The notes under the pieces: model-generated
The model's input: the letters and a program-made list of their open reading frames with translations, nothing else
The model's database searches: none
What the model was told of the DNA's origin: nothing
Shown: positions 1-6,039 of the stretch, piece by piece
Layout of the letters: every line of letters starts with the position of its first letter
Numbering within the stretch: the first letter of the stretch is position 1
Assembly: GCA_900766865.1 (NCBI GenBank)
Contig: CAAFXA010000175.1
Span: 1 to 8,951 of the forward strand
Direction: 5' to 3'
Source: an uncultured Akkermansia sp.
GTDB taxonomy: Bacteria; Verrucomicrobiota; Verrucomicrobiia; Verrucomicrobiales; Akkermansiaceae
Length of the DNA stretch: 8,951 bases
Position numbers and translations under genes: made by a program

Positions 1-179
1 CACTGGGCAAAAAGTACCGCCACACAGATGTTTTGCTCCACAAACCCGGCGAGATACAAGACGAAAAGCTCACATGGCGCAAACTCAGAGAAGACATGGC
101 CCGGGGGCTGGCTTTTCACTTACCACTTTTCCTTCTGATTCTTCTCAGCTGGGTTGCCTACATTCTTATTACCTCCTGA
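1..179 (+). CDS. C-terminal end of an unknown membrane-anchored protein (partial)
   Basis: An open frame enters from the left edge (first full codon at base 3) and stops with TGA at 177-179, giving 58 visible residues. The visible part is charged and hydrophilic at first (KKYRHTDVLL, then EKLTWRKLRED). It ends in a strongly hydrophobic stretch of about 20 residues, LPLFLLILLSWVAYILI, followed by two or three residues. That is one C-terminal membrane helix, with the basic side before it probably in the cytoplasm. I do not recognise the family and the rest of the gene is outside the window. The next gene starts 15 bases downstream on the same strand and also ends in a single membrane helix, so the two may be co-transcribed and may act together. 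The frame call rests on the absence of stops, the hydrophobic tail and the spacing to the next gene. Confidence 0.55.
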   Translation, partial: LGKKYRHTDVLLHKPGEIQDEKLTWRKLREDMARGLAFHLPLFLLILLSWVAYILITS

Positions 180-194
180 TTATCACACACAACC

Positions 195-506
195 ATGCCA
201 ACCAACCACACAAGACGTCGCAGAGAAGTCGAGCTGATGGGCCGCCAGGCACGCCGCCGCCAGGAAGAGGAGTTCCGCCGCAGCGAAGACTACTATGAAG
301 ACCAGTGGGCTCGCCCCATCAACACCATGGCTCCCAATGAGGAAGTGGTGGAAAAGCGTCGCTCCAATCATCGCAAGCACGTTGTCATGCGTTTCGGCAG
401 GACTCAGACCCGCAACCTGCTTGGCGAGAATCTTATCCTTCTGGCAGCACTTGCCTTCTCCATCTACGGCCTGTACTGCCTCTGCCTCCACATCCTCAAC
501 CAGTAA
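195..506 (+). CDS. Small basic protein with a C-terminal membrane helix, unknown function
   Basis: This is a 103-residue protein. Residues 1-73 are hydrophilic and rich in Arg and Glu (RRRR at 7-10, GRQARRRQEEEFRRS at 16-30), probably helical. Residues about 79-101 form one hydrophobic segment (LILLAALAFSIYGLYCLCLHI), and the protein ends two residues later. It therefore looks like a tail-anchored or single-pass membrane protein with a positively charged cytoplasmic part. There is no signal peptide, catalytic motif or known domain that I can name. An internal ATG at 237 (Met15) is an alternative start; neither start has a Shine-Dalgarno sequence. The stop lies 6 bases before gatC, so translation is probably linked to the Gat operon. 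That shared operon does not prove a shared function. The antisense frame over the same bases is considered a shadow. Confidence 0.6.
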   Translation: MPTNHTRRRREVELMGRQARRRQEEEFRRSEDYYEDQWARPINTMAPNEEVVEKRRSNHRKHVVMRFGRTQTRNLLGENLILLAALAFSIYGLYCLCLHILNQ

Positions 507-512
507 GTCTCC

Positions 513-809
513 ATGCAGCAGAATTCCATTGACGTAGCTTATATTGCCCGTCTCGCCAAACTTAACCTCACACCGGAAGAAACAGAGCATTTCTCCGCAG
601 ACCTTAACCAGGTTCTTGGCTATGTGGCTCAGCTGGAACAGTGGAATACTGAGGGCGTAGAGCCAATGTACCACCCTCTGCCTGTATTTGATGCGGTGCG
701 CGAGGATACCCCCGGCACCAGCCTGAGCAATGATGCGGCTCTCGCCAATGCACCGGCAGCTGAGGATGGTCAATTCAGAGTTCCCAAGGTTGTAGAGTCT
801 GCTCACTAA
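513..809 (+). CDS. gatC: Asp-tRNA(Asn)/Glu-tRNA(Gln) amidotransferase subunit C
   Basis: GatC is the small subunit of the GatCAB complex, which converts mischarged Glu-tRNA(Gln) and Asp-tRNA(Asn) into the glutaminyl and asparaginyl forms in the cytoplasm. It wraps around GatA and stabilises its contact with GatB. The 98-residue length is normal for the family. Characteristic features are the N-terminal DVAYIARLAKLNLTPEE helix (residues 7-23), the following region with LNQVLGYVAQLEQWNTEGVE, and the conserved M-Y-H-P-L segment followed by VREDTPG. The C-terminus ends with FRVPKVVES, the usual arm reaching GatA. The ATG has no visible Shine-Dalgarno sequence. gatA follows after 21 bases. Identification rests on motif pattern plus neighbouring gatA. 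Confidence 0.95.
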   Translation: MQQNSIDVAYIARLAKLNLTPEETEHFSADLNQVLGYVAQLEQWNTEGVEPMYHPLPVFDAVREDTPGTSLSNDAALANAPAAEDGQFRVPKVVESAH

Positions 810-830
810 TCCCCCCCTTCCCAGCCCATT

Positions 831-2240
831 ATGCTCAACGGTTCCATCTCCCACTGGCGTAAGCAGCTCACCTCTGGTGCTATCACCCCCACTGAGCTTG
901 TTGAAGAGATTTCCAGTGCCATCGAAGCGAAAAACCCTGCCATCAATGCCTACATCTCCTGGGATAAAGAAGCAGCACTCAATGCTGCCCGGCAGGCGGA
1001 CATTTCTCTTCCCCTAGGTGGCATACCTCTCGCAGTAAAAGACAACATCTGCATCCAGGGTGCTCCTACCCGCTGTGCCTCGCGCATTCTGGAAAACTTC
1101 CGCTCGCCTTACGATGCCACAGCCATAACCCGTCTGCGTGCAGCCGGCGCTATCCCCTTCGGCCGTGCCAATATGGATGAGTTCGCCATGGGCTCCTTCG
1201 GCAAAAACTCTGCATATGGAGCCACGGATAATCCGGCGGCTCCCGGCCATGTGCCGGGTGGCTCTTCCAGTGGCTCTGCGGCCGCAGTTGCGGGTGGCAT
1301 GGCCATTGCCGCTCTGGGCTCCGATACCGGTGGCTCCATTCGTCAGCCTGCCTCTCACTGCGGCATTGTCGGCATGAAACCCACCTATGGCCGAGTATCC
1401 CGCTATGGCCTGGTGGCCTTTGCCTCCTCACTGGACCAGATTGGTCCGCTTACTCAGAACGTAGAAGACGCAGCCCTTCTGCTGAATGCTATCTGCGGTC
1501 ATGACGAAAAGGATTCCACCTCCTCAACCATCGCATCAGAAGACTTTTCCGTCGGCCTGGGCCAAAGCATCAAGGGCGTTCGCATCGGCCTGCCGAAGGA
1601 ATACCTCAGCGAAGGTAACGATCCCGCGGTTTCCGCCGCCCTGCAGACAGCCATTCAGAAACTCTCCGAACAGGGCGCCGAGATTGTGGAGATTTCTCTT
1701 CCTCACGCAGAAGCGGTAGTAGCAGCATATTACATCATTGCCTGCGCAGAAGCTTCATCCAACCTTTCCCGCTTCGATGGTATCCGCTACGGCCACAGAG
1801 CTGAAGACACCAATGGGCTCGATGACCTCTACAGCCGTTCCCGCGCAGAAGGGTTCGGTCCCGAAGTCAAGCGCCGCATTATCCTTGGCACCTATGTGCT
1901 CTCCAGCGGCTTCTACGATGCCTACTACGCCAAGGCCCAGAAGGTTCGTGCTCTCGTAGCACAGGACTTCGCCGCAGCCTTCGAAAAGGTAGATTTCATT
2001 CTCGGCCCGGTAGCCCCGACTCCGGCTCCTGCATTGACAGGAGCAGATATGACGCCGCTGCAGATTTACCTCGCAGACATTTACACCATCCCGGCAAATC
2101 TTGCGGGCCTGCCCGGTATCTCAGTTCCCTGCCCTCAACCGGAAGGTGCTCGTCCTGTAGGCGTGCAGTTACTTGGCAAACATTTTGCCGAAACTGATTT
2201 GCTGCGCGTAGCTTCAGCTCTGGAAACCGCGTTGGCATGA
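831..2240 (+). CDS. gatA: Asp-tRNA(Asn)/Glu-tRNA(Gln) amidotransferase subunit A (amidase)
   Basis: GatA hydrolyses glutamine and supplies the ammonia that GatB uses to amidate Glu-tRNA(Gln) or Asp-tRNA(Asn). The 469-residue protein is an amidase-signature enzyme with the full Ser-cisSer-Lys triad: Lys70 in PLAVKDN, Ser145 in the VPGGSSSGSAAAVAGG loop, and Ser169 in LGSDTGGSIRQPA. The spacings (75 and 24 residues) equal those known for the family. Other GatA hallmarks are GRANMDEFAMGSFGKNSAYG (residues 111-130) with the NP/PGG loop after it, KPTYGRVSRYGLVAFASSLDQIGP, RFDGIRYGHRA, and the C-terminal NLAGLPGISVPC with PVGVQLLGKHFAE. It is full length with no frame break. gatB, usually needed for function, is not in this window and must be elsewhere in the genome. 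The start ATG lacks a Shine-Dalgarno sequence and follows a C-rich stretch. The stop overlaps the thiD start as ATGA, which suggests translational coupling. Confidence 0.97.
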   Translation: MLNGSISHWRKQLTSGAITPTELVEEISSAIEAKNPAINAYISWDKEAALNAARQADISLPLGGIPLAVKDNICIQGAPTRCASRILENFRSPYDATAITRLRAAGAIPFGRANMDEFAMGSFGKNSAYGATDNPAAPGHVPGGSSSGSAAAVAGGMAIAALGSDTGGSIRQPASHCGIVGMKPTYGRVSRYGLVAFASSLDQIGPLTQNVEDAALLLNAICGHDEKDSTSSTIASEDFSVGLGQSIKGVRIGLPKEYLSEGNDPAVSAALQTAIQKLSEQGAEIVEISLPHAEAVVAAYYIIACAEASSNLSRFDGIRYGHRAEDTNGLDDLYSRSRAEGFGPEVKRRIILGTYVLSSGFYDAYYAKAQKVRALVAQDFAAAFEKVDFILGPVAPTPAPALTGADMTPLQIYLADIYTIPANLAGLPGISVPCPQPEGARPVGVQLLGKHFAETDLLRVASALETALA

Positions 2241-3022
2241 GTACTCCAGTTTACCTCAGCATTGCCGGGTCGGACTGCTCCTCCGGCGCAGGCATCCAGG
2301 CGGACCTTAAAGCCGGCTTCGCGCTTGGTTGTTACCCACTCACCGCAGTCACCTGTGTTGTAAGCGAAGTACCGGGCAAAGTAGAGGGAATTGTGGCCAT
2401 GGAACCCTCGTTCGTGGCGGACCAGGTACGCATCTGCCTGCAACACTTTCCCGTAGCGGCCATTAAAACTGGCATGCTTTACAGTCCGGAAATCGTGAGG
2501 GCTGTTACAGCCGAGCTGCAGGACTATACAGGCCCCATCGTTGTCGATCCCGTCATGATTGCCACAGCCGGCGAGCCGCTTATCCTGCAAGCTGCCATTA
2601 ATGTCTATGAGCAAAGCCTCATGCCTCGCACAACCCTGCTTACCCCCAATCTGGATGAGCTTCAACGCCTGCTGGGTACCGAGGAAAATATCAGTACTGC
2701 AGATGAGCTCCAGCAAGCTGCCAGCGTACTTGCAGAGCGCTACAACTGTGCCGTACTGGCCAAAGGCGGCCACCTGAATGGCAATACCTGTACAGATATC
2801 CTCGTCATGCGAGATGGCACAGCCCATCGTTGGTCACATCCCCGCACCATGGGCATATCCACGCATGGTACAGGCTGCACCCTTTCCAGTGCCGTAGCTG
2901 CGCATCTGGCTATGGGGCAAGAACTCGTTCCGGCTGTAGAAAACGCCCTGCGCTATATTACAAAAGCCATTGCCACCTCACACAAGCTCGGCCAACTCTG
3001 GGCAGTTAACCATCACGCCTGA
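2237..3022 (+). CDS. thiD: Hydroxymethylpyrimidine/phosphomethylpyrimidine kinase (ThiD-like)
   Basis: This is a ribokinase-fold kinase of 261 residues, the normal ThiD length. ThiD phosphorylates HMP and then HMP-phosphate, giving the pyrimidine half of thiamine. The N-terminal signature SIAGSDCSSGAGIQADLKA (residues 8-26) is typical. So are KTGML (77-81), VVDPVM (102-107), LTPNLDE (135-141), AKGGH (175-179) and the C-terminal anion-hole motif HGTGCTLSSA, with Cys214 at the catalytic-base position. One departure from consensus stands out. The substrate-pocket strand, usually T-A-L-T-A-Q-N-T, reads T-C-V-V-S-E-V-P here, so the conserved Gln44 is Glu44. This may reflect a lineage subtype or altered substrate choice, for example another vitamin-B6 or pyrimidine alcohol. 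No other thiamine gene is in the window. It overlaps gatA by four bases and probably shares its transcript. It ends 6 bases from the convergent sprT-like gene. Confidence 0.88.
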   Translation: MSTPVYLSIAGSDCSSGAGIQADLKAGFALGCYPLTAVTCVVSEVPGKVEGIVAMEPSFVADQVRICLQHFPVAAIKTGMLYSPEIVRAVTAELQDYTGPIVVDPVMIATAGEPLILQAAINVYEQSLMPRTTLLTPNLDELQRLLGTEENISTADELQQAASVLAERYNCAVLAKGGHLNGNTCTDILVMRDGTAHRWSHPRTMGISTHGTGCTLSSAVAAHLAMGQELVPAVENALRYITKAIATSHKLGQLWAVNHHA

Positions 3023-3028
3023 TTTATA

Positions 3029-3622
3029 TTAAGCCTCATCATTCACCGGGCAAATCATCAATTTTCCCAGCGTATCCTCCCTCCTGCCAACAATATACAT
3101 TTGTTTAAGGCGACGGAGTGAGGTTCGAGGCTTGCCCTTGTAGTAACGGAAAATCTCGCCACTTTCCCGATGACATAACACATAGCGTACCCGGCGTTGC
3201 TTGAAATGCTCCGGAGTAAAATCATCACAGCGGCAACTTGCACGCTCTCCGGGAATTCCCAGCAAACCACAATAATACTGCCATACCCGGCCATGCCCCG
3301 ACTGGCGGTGTCGCGACATCGCCAAAGCATGAGCCAATTCATGCATCAACGTACGCCACACCAGCTCCGGGGACTTAACCAGATACATTTCGGCAAAATA
3401 GCGAGATAAAGAAATGCGTCGCTTTGCAAAGCTGCAACACCCCAACCGCCGGACAGCCCTATCCCAGCAGAAACACCACCCATGCAGCTCCAACACATCC
3501 AGACACCGAGCTGCAAATCCTGACACATCGTTCAGAGTTGCCCACTCATCATTGCCGGGACATGCTAGAAGCGCCGCCTCACAGGCGACACCCCAATCCA
3601 GCTTTGCATCATGCGTGTTCAT
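3029..3622 (-). CDS. SprT-like zinc metalloprotease domain protein
   Basis: The protein is 197 residues from the ATG at 3622. It carries the SprT/SprTN-type metalloprotease signature: ISLSRYFAEM (70-79), then W..TLMHELAHAL with the HExxH motif (His94, Glu95, His98), and GHGRVW with the third zinc ligand His110. SprT-family proteins are probable cytoplasmic peptidases; the eukaryotic relative Spartan degrades DNA-protein crosslinks, but the bacterial role is mostly unknown. The C-terminal part has the outline of the usual zinc ribbon (RRVRYVLCHRESGEIFRYYKGK, then MYIVGRREDTLGKL), but of the expected four cysteines only Cys150 is in place. A CxC pair at 130/132 lies before it. The protein is unusually rich in cysteine (12 of 197). 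The frame stays open upstream to a TTG at 3691, adding 23 residues; I prefer the ATG because the domain begins soon after it. It is divergent from the two-component operon and convergent with thiD. Confidence 0.8.
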   Translation of the reverse strand: MNTHDAKLDWGVACEAALLACPGNDEWATLNDVSGFAARCLDVLELHGWCFCWDRAVRRLGCCSFAKRRISLSRYFAEMYLVKSPELVWRTLMHELAHALAMSRHRQSGHGRVWQYYCGLLGIPGERASCRCDDFTPEHFKQRRVRYVLCHRESGEIFRYYKGKPRTSLRRLKQMYIVGRREDTLGKLMICPVNDEA

Positions 3623-3719
3623 ACATTCGCAGAACAAAGTGTAACACGACCAACAATTCGCAGCGAGTCTTTTTTCTGTTCTCTTGGCCAAATTGCGTCA
3701 CAATTCAGTAACAAGCGGG

Positions 3720-3739
3720 CATTTTCCTTGCGGAAAATG
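3720..3739. promoter_or_regulatory. Perfect 8-bp inverted repeat, operator candidate
   Basis: CATTTTCC and GGAAAATG flank a TTGC centre, giving a 20-base element in the divergent region between the sprT-like gene and the response regulator gene. It overlaps the proposed -35 hexamer of the regulator promoter. A transcription-factor site, perhaps for autoregulation by the response regulator, is a reasonable inference. OmpR-type regulators more often bind direct repeats, so another repressor is equally possible. There is no U-tract, so a terminator is unlikely. Confidence 0.4.
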
Positions 3740-3757
3740 GGGATTCTATGCTATGAT
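3728..3757 (+). promoter_or_regulatory. Candidate sigma-70-type promoter of the two-component operon
   Basis: TTGCGG at 3728-3733 and TATGAT at 3752-3757 are separated by 18 bases. TATGAT differs from the -10 consensus by one base and TTGCGG from the -35 consensus by three. Transcription would be expected to begin around 3763-3766, at or next to the ATG at 3765. This is seen by eye only and is not experimentally supported. Confidence 0.4.
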
Positions 3758-3764
3758 ACACCAG

Positions 3765-4460
3765 ATGAACGAAAGGTGTATACTGGTAGCAGAAGATGAT
3801 GCGCCCATCCGTCAGGCACTGGCAGATACGCTGACCGGCGCCGGCTACAGCGTGCTTACCGCAGAAGATGGCCGCAGGGCACTGGAATTGCTCCTCACCC
3901 GCGAGATTGATCTCGCCCTGCTGGATGTCAACATGCCTCAGCTTACCGGCTTCCAATTGCTTCGCATCATGGAACGGGAGTGTCCCGGCATCCCCAGCAT
4001 CATCCTCACTGCGCACGGAGAGGAAAACGACCGGGTAAAAGGTCTGGAACTCGGCGCAGATGACTACGTTGTAAAGCCTTTCAGCATTGCAGAGTTACAG
4101 GCACGAATCTCTGCAGTTCTTCGCCGTTCAGCAGGCCGCCAGAGGGCGGCAGGTTCGGTTCTGAATTTCCCCGGGGGCTCGCTGGATCCTTCAACCCGCA
4201 GTATCGCAGCAAGTGATGGAAGCGCCATTCTGCTCAGCGAAAAAGAGTTCGACCTTTTCCGCTACCTGCTTTCACACCCCAATCGCCTGATACCGCAAGA
4301 AGAGCTGCTGATGCGCGTATGGGGCATCAGTTCCGGTCTGGGAAAAACCCGCACCGTGCCCGTCACATTGACCCGTCTTAAAGAAAAAATAGGCCCGGCC
4401 GCAGCCGCTTGCATCGAAAACATACGAGGCCGGGGCTATAAATGGAACGAACACACATGA
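3765..4460 (+). CDS. OmpR/PhoB-family two-component response regulator
   Basis: This protein of 231 residues from the ATG at 3765 is a DNA-binding response regulator. The receiver domain (about 5-120) has the acidic pair Asp11/Asp12, the phosphoacceptor Asp54 in LALLDVNMP, Thr82 in IILTAHG and Lys104 in YVVKPFS. A short linker follows. The C-terminal winged helix (about 133-230) shows LSEKEFDLFRYLLSHPNRLI, then QEELLMRVWG, a recognition-helix region TVPVTLTRLKEKIG and the closing wing IRGRGYKW, all typical of the OmpR/PhoB class. The frame is open back to 3684 and has a further ATG at 3753. I chose 3765 because the conserved receiver strand begins right after it and because the -10 hexamer overlaps the 3753 codon. 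The ATG at 3753 does have GGGGA nine bases upstream, so it remains possible. The stop overlaps the kinase start (ATGA), making the kinase the probable partner. Its target genes are unknown; the operon itself is the first candidate. Confidence 0.93.
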   Translation: MNERCILVAEDDAPIRQALADTLTGAGYSVLTAEDGRRALELLLTREIDLALLDVNMPQLTGFQLLRIMERECPGIPSIILTAHGEENDRVKGLELGADDYVVKPFSIAELQARISAVLRRSAGRQRAAGSVLNFPGGSLDPSTRSIAASDGSAILLSEKEFDLFRYLLSHPNRLIPQEELLMRVWGISSGLGKTRTVPVTLTRLKEKIGPAAAACIENIRGRGYKWNEHT

Positions 4461-6022
4461 AAAAGAAACTGACACTCATCCTTGCCTTTTTCTCCCTGCT
4501 GGTTATCGGTGCTGCCCTGTGGCAAGCTCACGAGGCCGCCACCCTGGAAGAACGACTGCTGCAAATCGACCGCCAGACACAAGCTAACCGCCTTCTGGAA
4601 CTCTCCCTGCCCCGTGTACAAGCAGAAGTCTCGCGCCTTCTGAACGCCGAACGCAACAAACTCGGCAAAAAGCCACCTATTGGCCTCATGTATTATAACA
4701 TGCCTGCCGGAGGGAAAGCGGATTTCAATGATGGGTTCTTCATGCTCACATCCAAAGGGCTACAGTGCCCGCAGGGTGATGAAGGGCTGCAGGAATGGAT
4801 GGACAGAACCCCCATCATTGTAAATACCATTCGCCGCAAGGCTTATAACCCCAACGCCCCGGTCATCGACCCCTCAAAAAACATTGAATACGATCCTGAA
4901 CTCCACAAAGCCATCATCAGCGTCTACGAAGTGGCCGACCCGGATCTGAATCTCCCCCTTAAACTCACCGGCCAGCCCGGGCCCTTCTTCACCTGGTTTT
5001 ACGAAGGCTTGCTAGTTTGCCAGCGAAGCATCCCCACTACCCACGGCAAAGCTGCGGATGGTTTTATCATCAACACTAAAAAGCTTGCAGAACACCTTCT
5101 TCCTCTTGTCGAGCCCGGTCTGGAAGCCCCGGAGATTCGCCTCATCCACCGGGGAGAAGTCAGCAACCTCTCCCCTCTGCCCATGATTCTCAAGCCCGGC
5201 AACCTGGTACAGTTGCCGGACAGCGGCCTGCGGGAAGAGGCCTTATTCGGCACCGTCGCCAGTGCATGGCTCATCTCTGTTCTTTCCATCATTATCCTCT
5301 TTGGCCTGCTGGCTTTCTATGCACGCCTGGAACGCCGTCGCAGCGACTTTGTTTCCGCTGTCACCCACGAGCTGCGCACCCCTCTCACCAGCTTTAACCT
5401 TTATACGGAAATGCTCCGCAATGGTAACCTGCCCCCGGAAAAAGTAGCAGAATACCACGAAACACTCTACAACGAAAGCCGCCGCCTCGGACACCTCGTA
5501 GAAAACGTTCTCGCCTTTGCCAAGCTCACCCGCGGTAAAGTGCGTGGCAGACAGGATGTGGGCGCTTGCAGCAAATTATTGCCGGAACTCTTCTCCAAAA
5601 TCAAAGAACGCCTCGCCAAAAACGGCGTCGATTTTCACTACACGCTCGATCCCCGTACCACCCTCATCACCCTGCGCACAGACCTCCTCTCAGTCGAGCA
5701 GATTCTTACCAACCTGACCGACAATGCCATCAAATACGCAGAATCAGAGCATCCAGCCATCTCCATTAACGTACTGCAAACCCACCGCACCCTGAATATT
5801 CGCTTCAGCGACAATGGCTCCGGCATCCCTAAAGAATTGCAGAAAGAGCTTTTCCGCCCCTTCTCCCGCTCCGCAAAATCCGAGAGTGGACGCAAACCCG
5901 GAGTTGGACTGGGACTCGCCCTCTCGCGCGACCTGGCTCGCTCCATCGGAGGGGAGCTCAGCCTGGAGAAAAGCGATGACAAAGGCAGCACATTCCTGCT
6001 CAATCTTCCTTTGGGCGAATAA
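4457..6022 (+). CDS. Membrane sensor histidine kinase, partner of the adjacent regulator
   Basis: This protein of 521 residues from the ATG at 4457 overlaps the regulator stop. Membrane helix 1 is at about 4-22 (KLTLILAFFSLLVIGAALW). An extracytoplasmic domain of about 245 residues follows, then helix 2 at 269-289 (SAWLISVLSIIILFGLLAFYA). The cytoplasmic part begins almost directly with HisKA: SDFVSAVTHELRTPLTSF, with phosphoacceptor His304. The ATPase domain has the N box NLTDNAIKY (Asn419-Asn423), the G1 box DNGSGIP (Asp452), the F box LFRPFSRS and the G2 box GVGLGLALS (Gly482). All catalytic motifs are intact. There is no HAMP linker between helix 2 and HisKA. The sensor domain matches no PAS, CACHE or CHASE pattern that I can see, although WFYEGLLVCQR and the later DGFIINTKKLAEHLLP resemble segments I associate with kinases of Planctomycetes and Verrucomicrobia. 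An in-frame ATG at 4442 would add five residues. The ligand is unknown. Confidence 0.93.
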   Translation: MKKKLTLILAFFSLLVIGAALWQAHEAATLEERLLQIDRQTQANRLLELSLPRVQAEVSRLLNAERNKLGKKPPIGLMYYNMPAGGKADFNDGFFMLTSKGLQCPQGDEGLQEWMDRTPIIVNTIRRKAYNPNAPVIDPSKNIEYDPELHKAIISVYEVADPDLNLPLKLTGQPGPFFTWFYEGLLVCQRSIPTTHGKAADGFIINTKKLAEHLLPLVEPGLEAPEIRLIHRGEVSNLSPLPMILKPGNLVQLPDSGLREEALFGTVASAWLISVLSIIILFGLLAFYARLERRRSDFVSAVTHELRTPLTSFNLYTEMLRNGNLPPEKVAEYHETLYNESRRLGHLVENVLAFAKLTRGKVRGRQDVGACSKLLPELFSKIKERLAKNGVDFHYTLDPRTTLITLRTDLLSVEQILTNLTDNAIKYAESEHPAISINVLQTHRTLNIRFSDNGSGIPKELQKELFRPFSRSAKSESGRKPGVGLGLALSRDLARSIGGELSLEKSDDKGSTFLLNLPLGE

Positions 6023-6039
6023 AACAATATTGAAAATTA

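Noticed and set aside
183..854. 223-codon open frame on the minus strand
   Set aside because: It lies opposite the small membrane gene and gatC, which has clear family motifs. Its protein shows no recognisable domain and it crosses two gene boundaries.
2135..2827. 230-codon open frame on the minus strand across the gatA/thiD junction
   Set aside because: Both genes on the plus strand have full family signatures, and the antisense product has no recognisable motif.
3623..3691. TTG-initiated 23-residue extension of the SprT-like protein
   Set aside because: The extension has no Shine-Dalgarno sequence or domain content, and would place the start within the divergent regulatory region. It remains possible but the ATG at 3622 is simpler.
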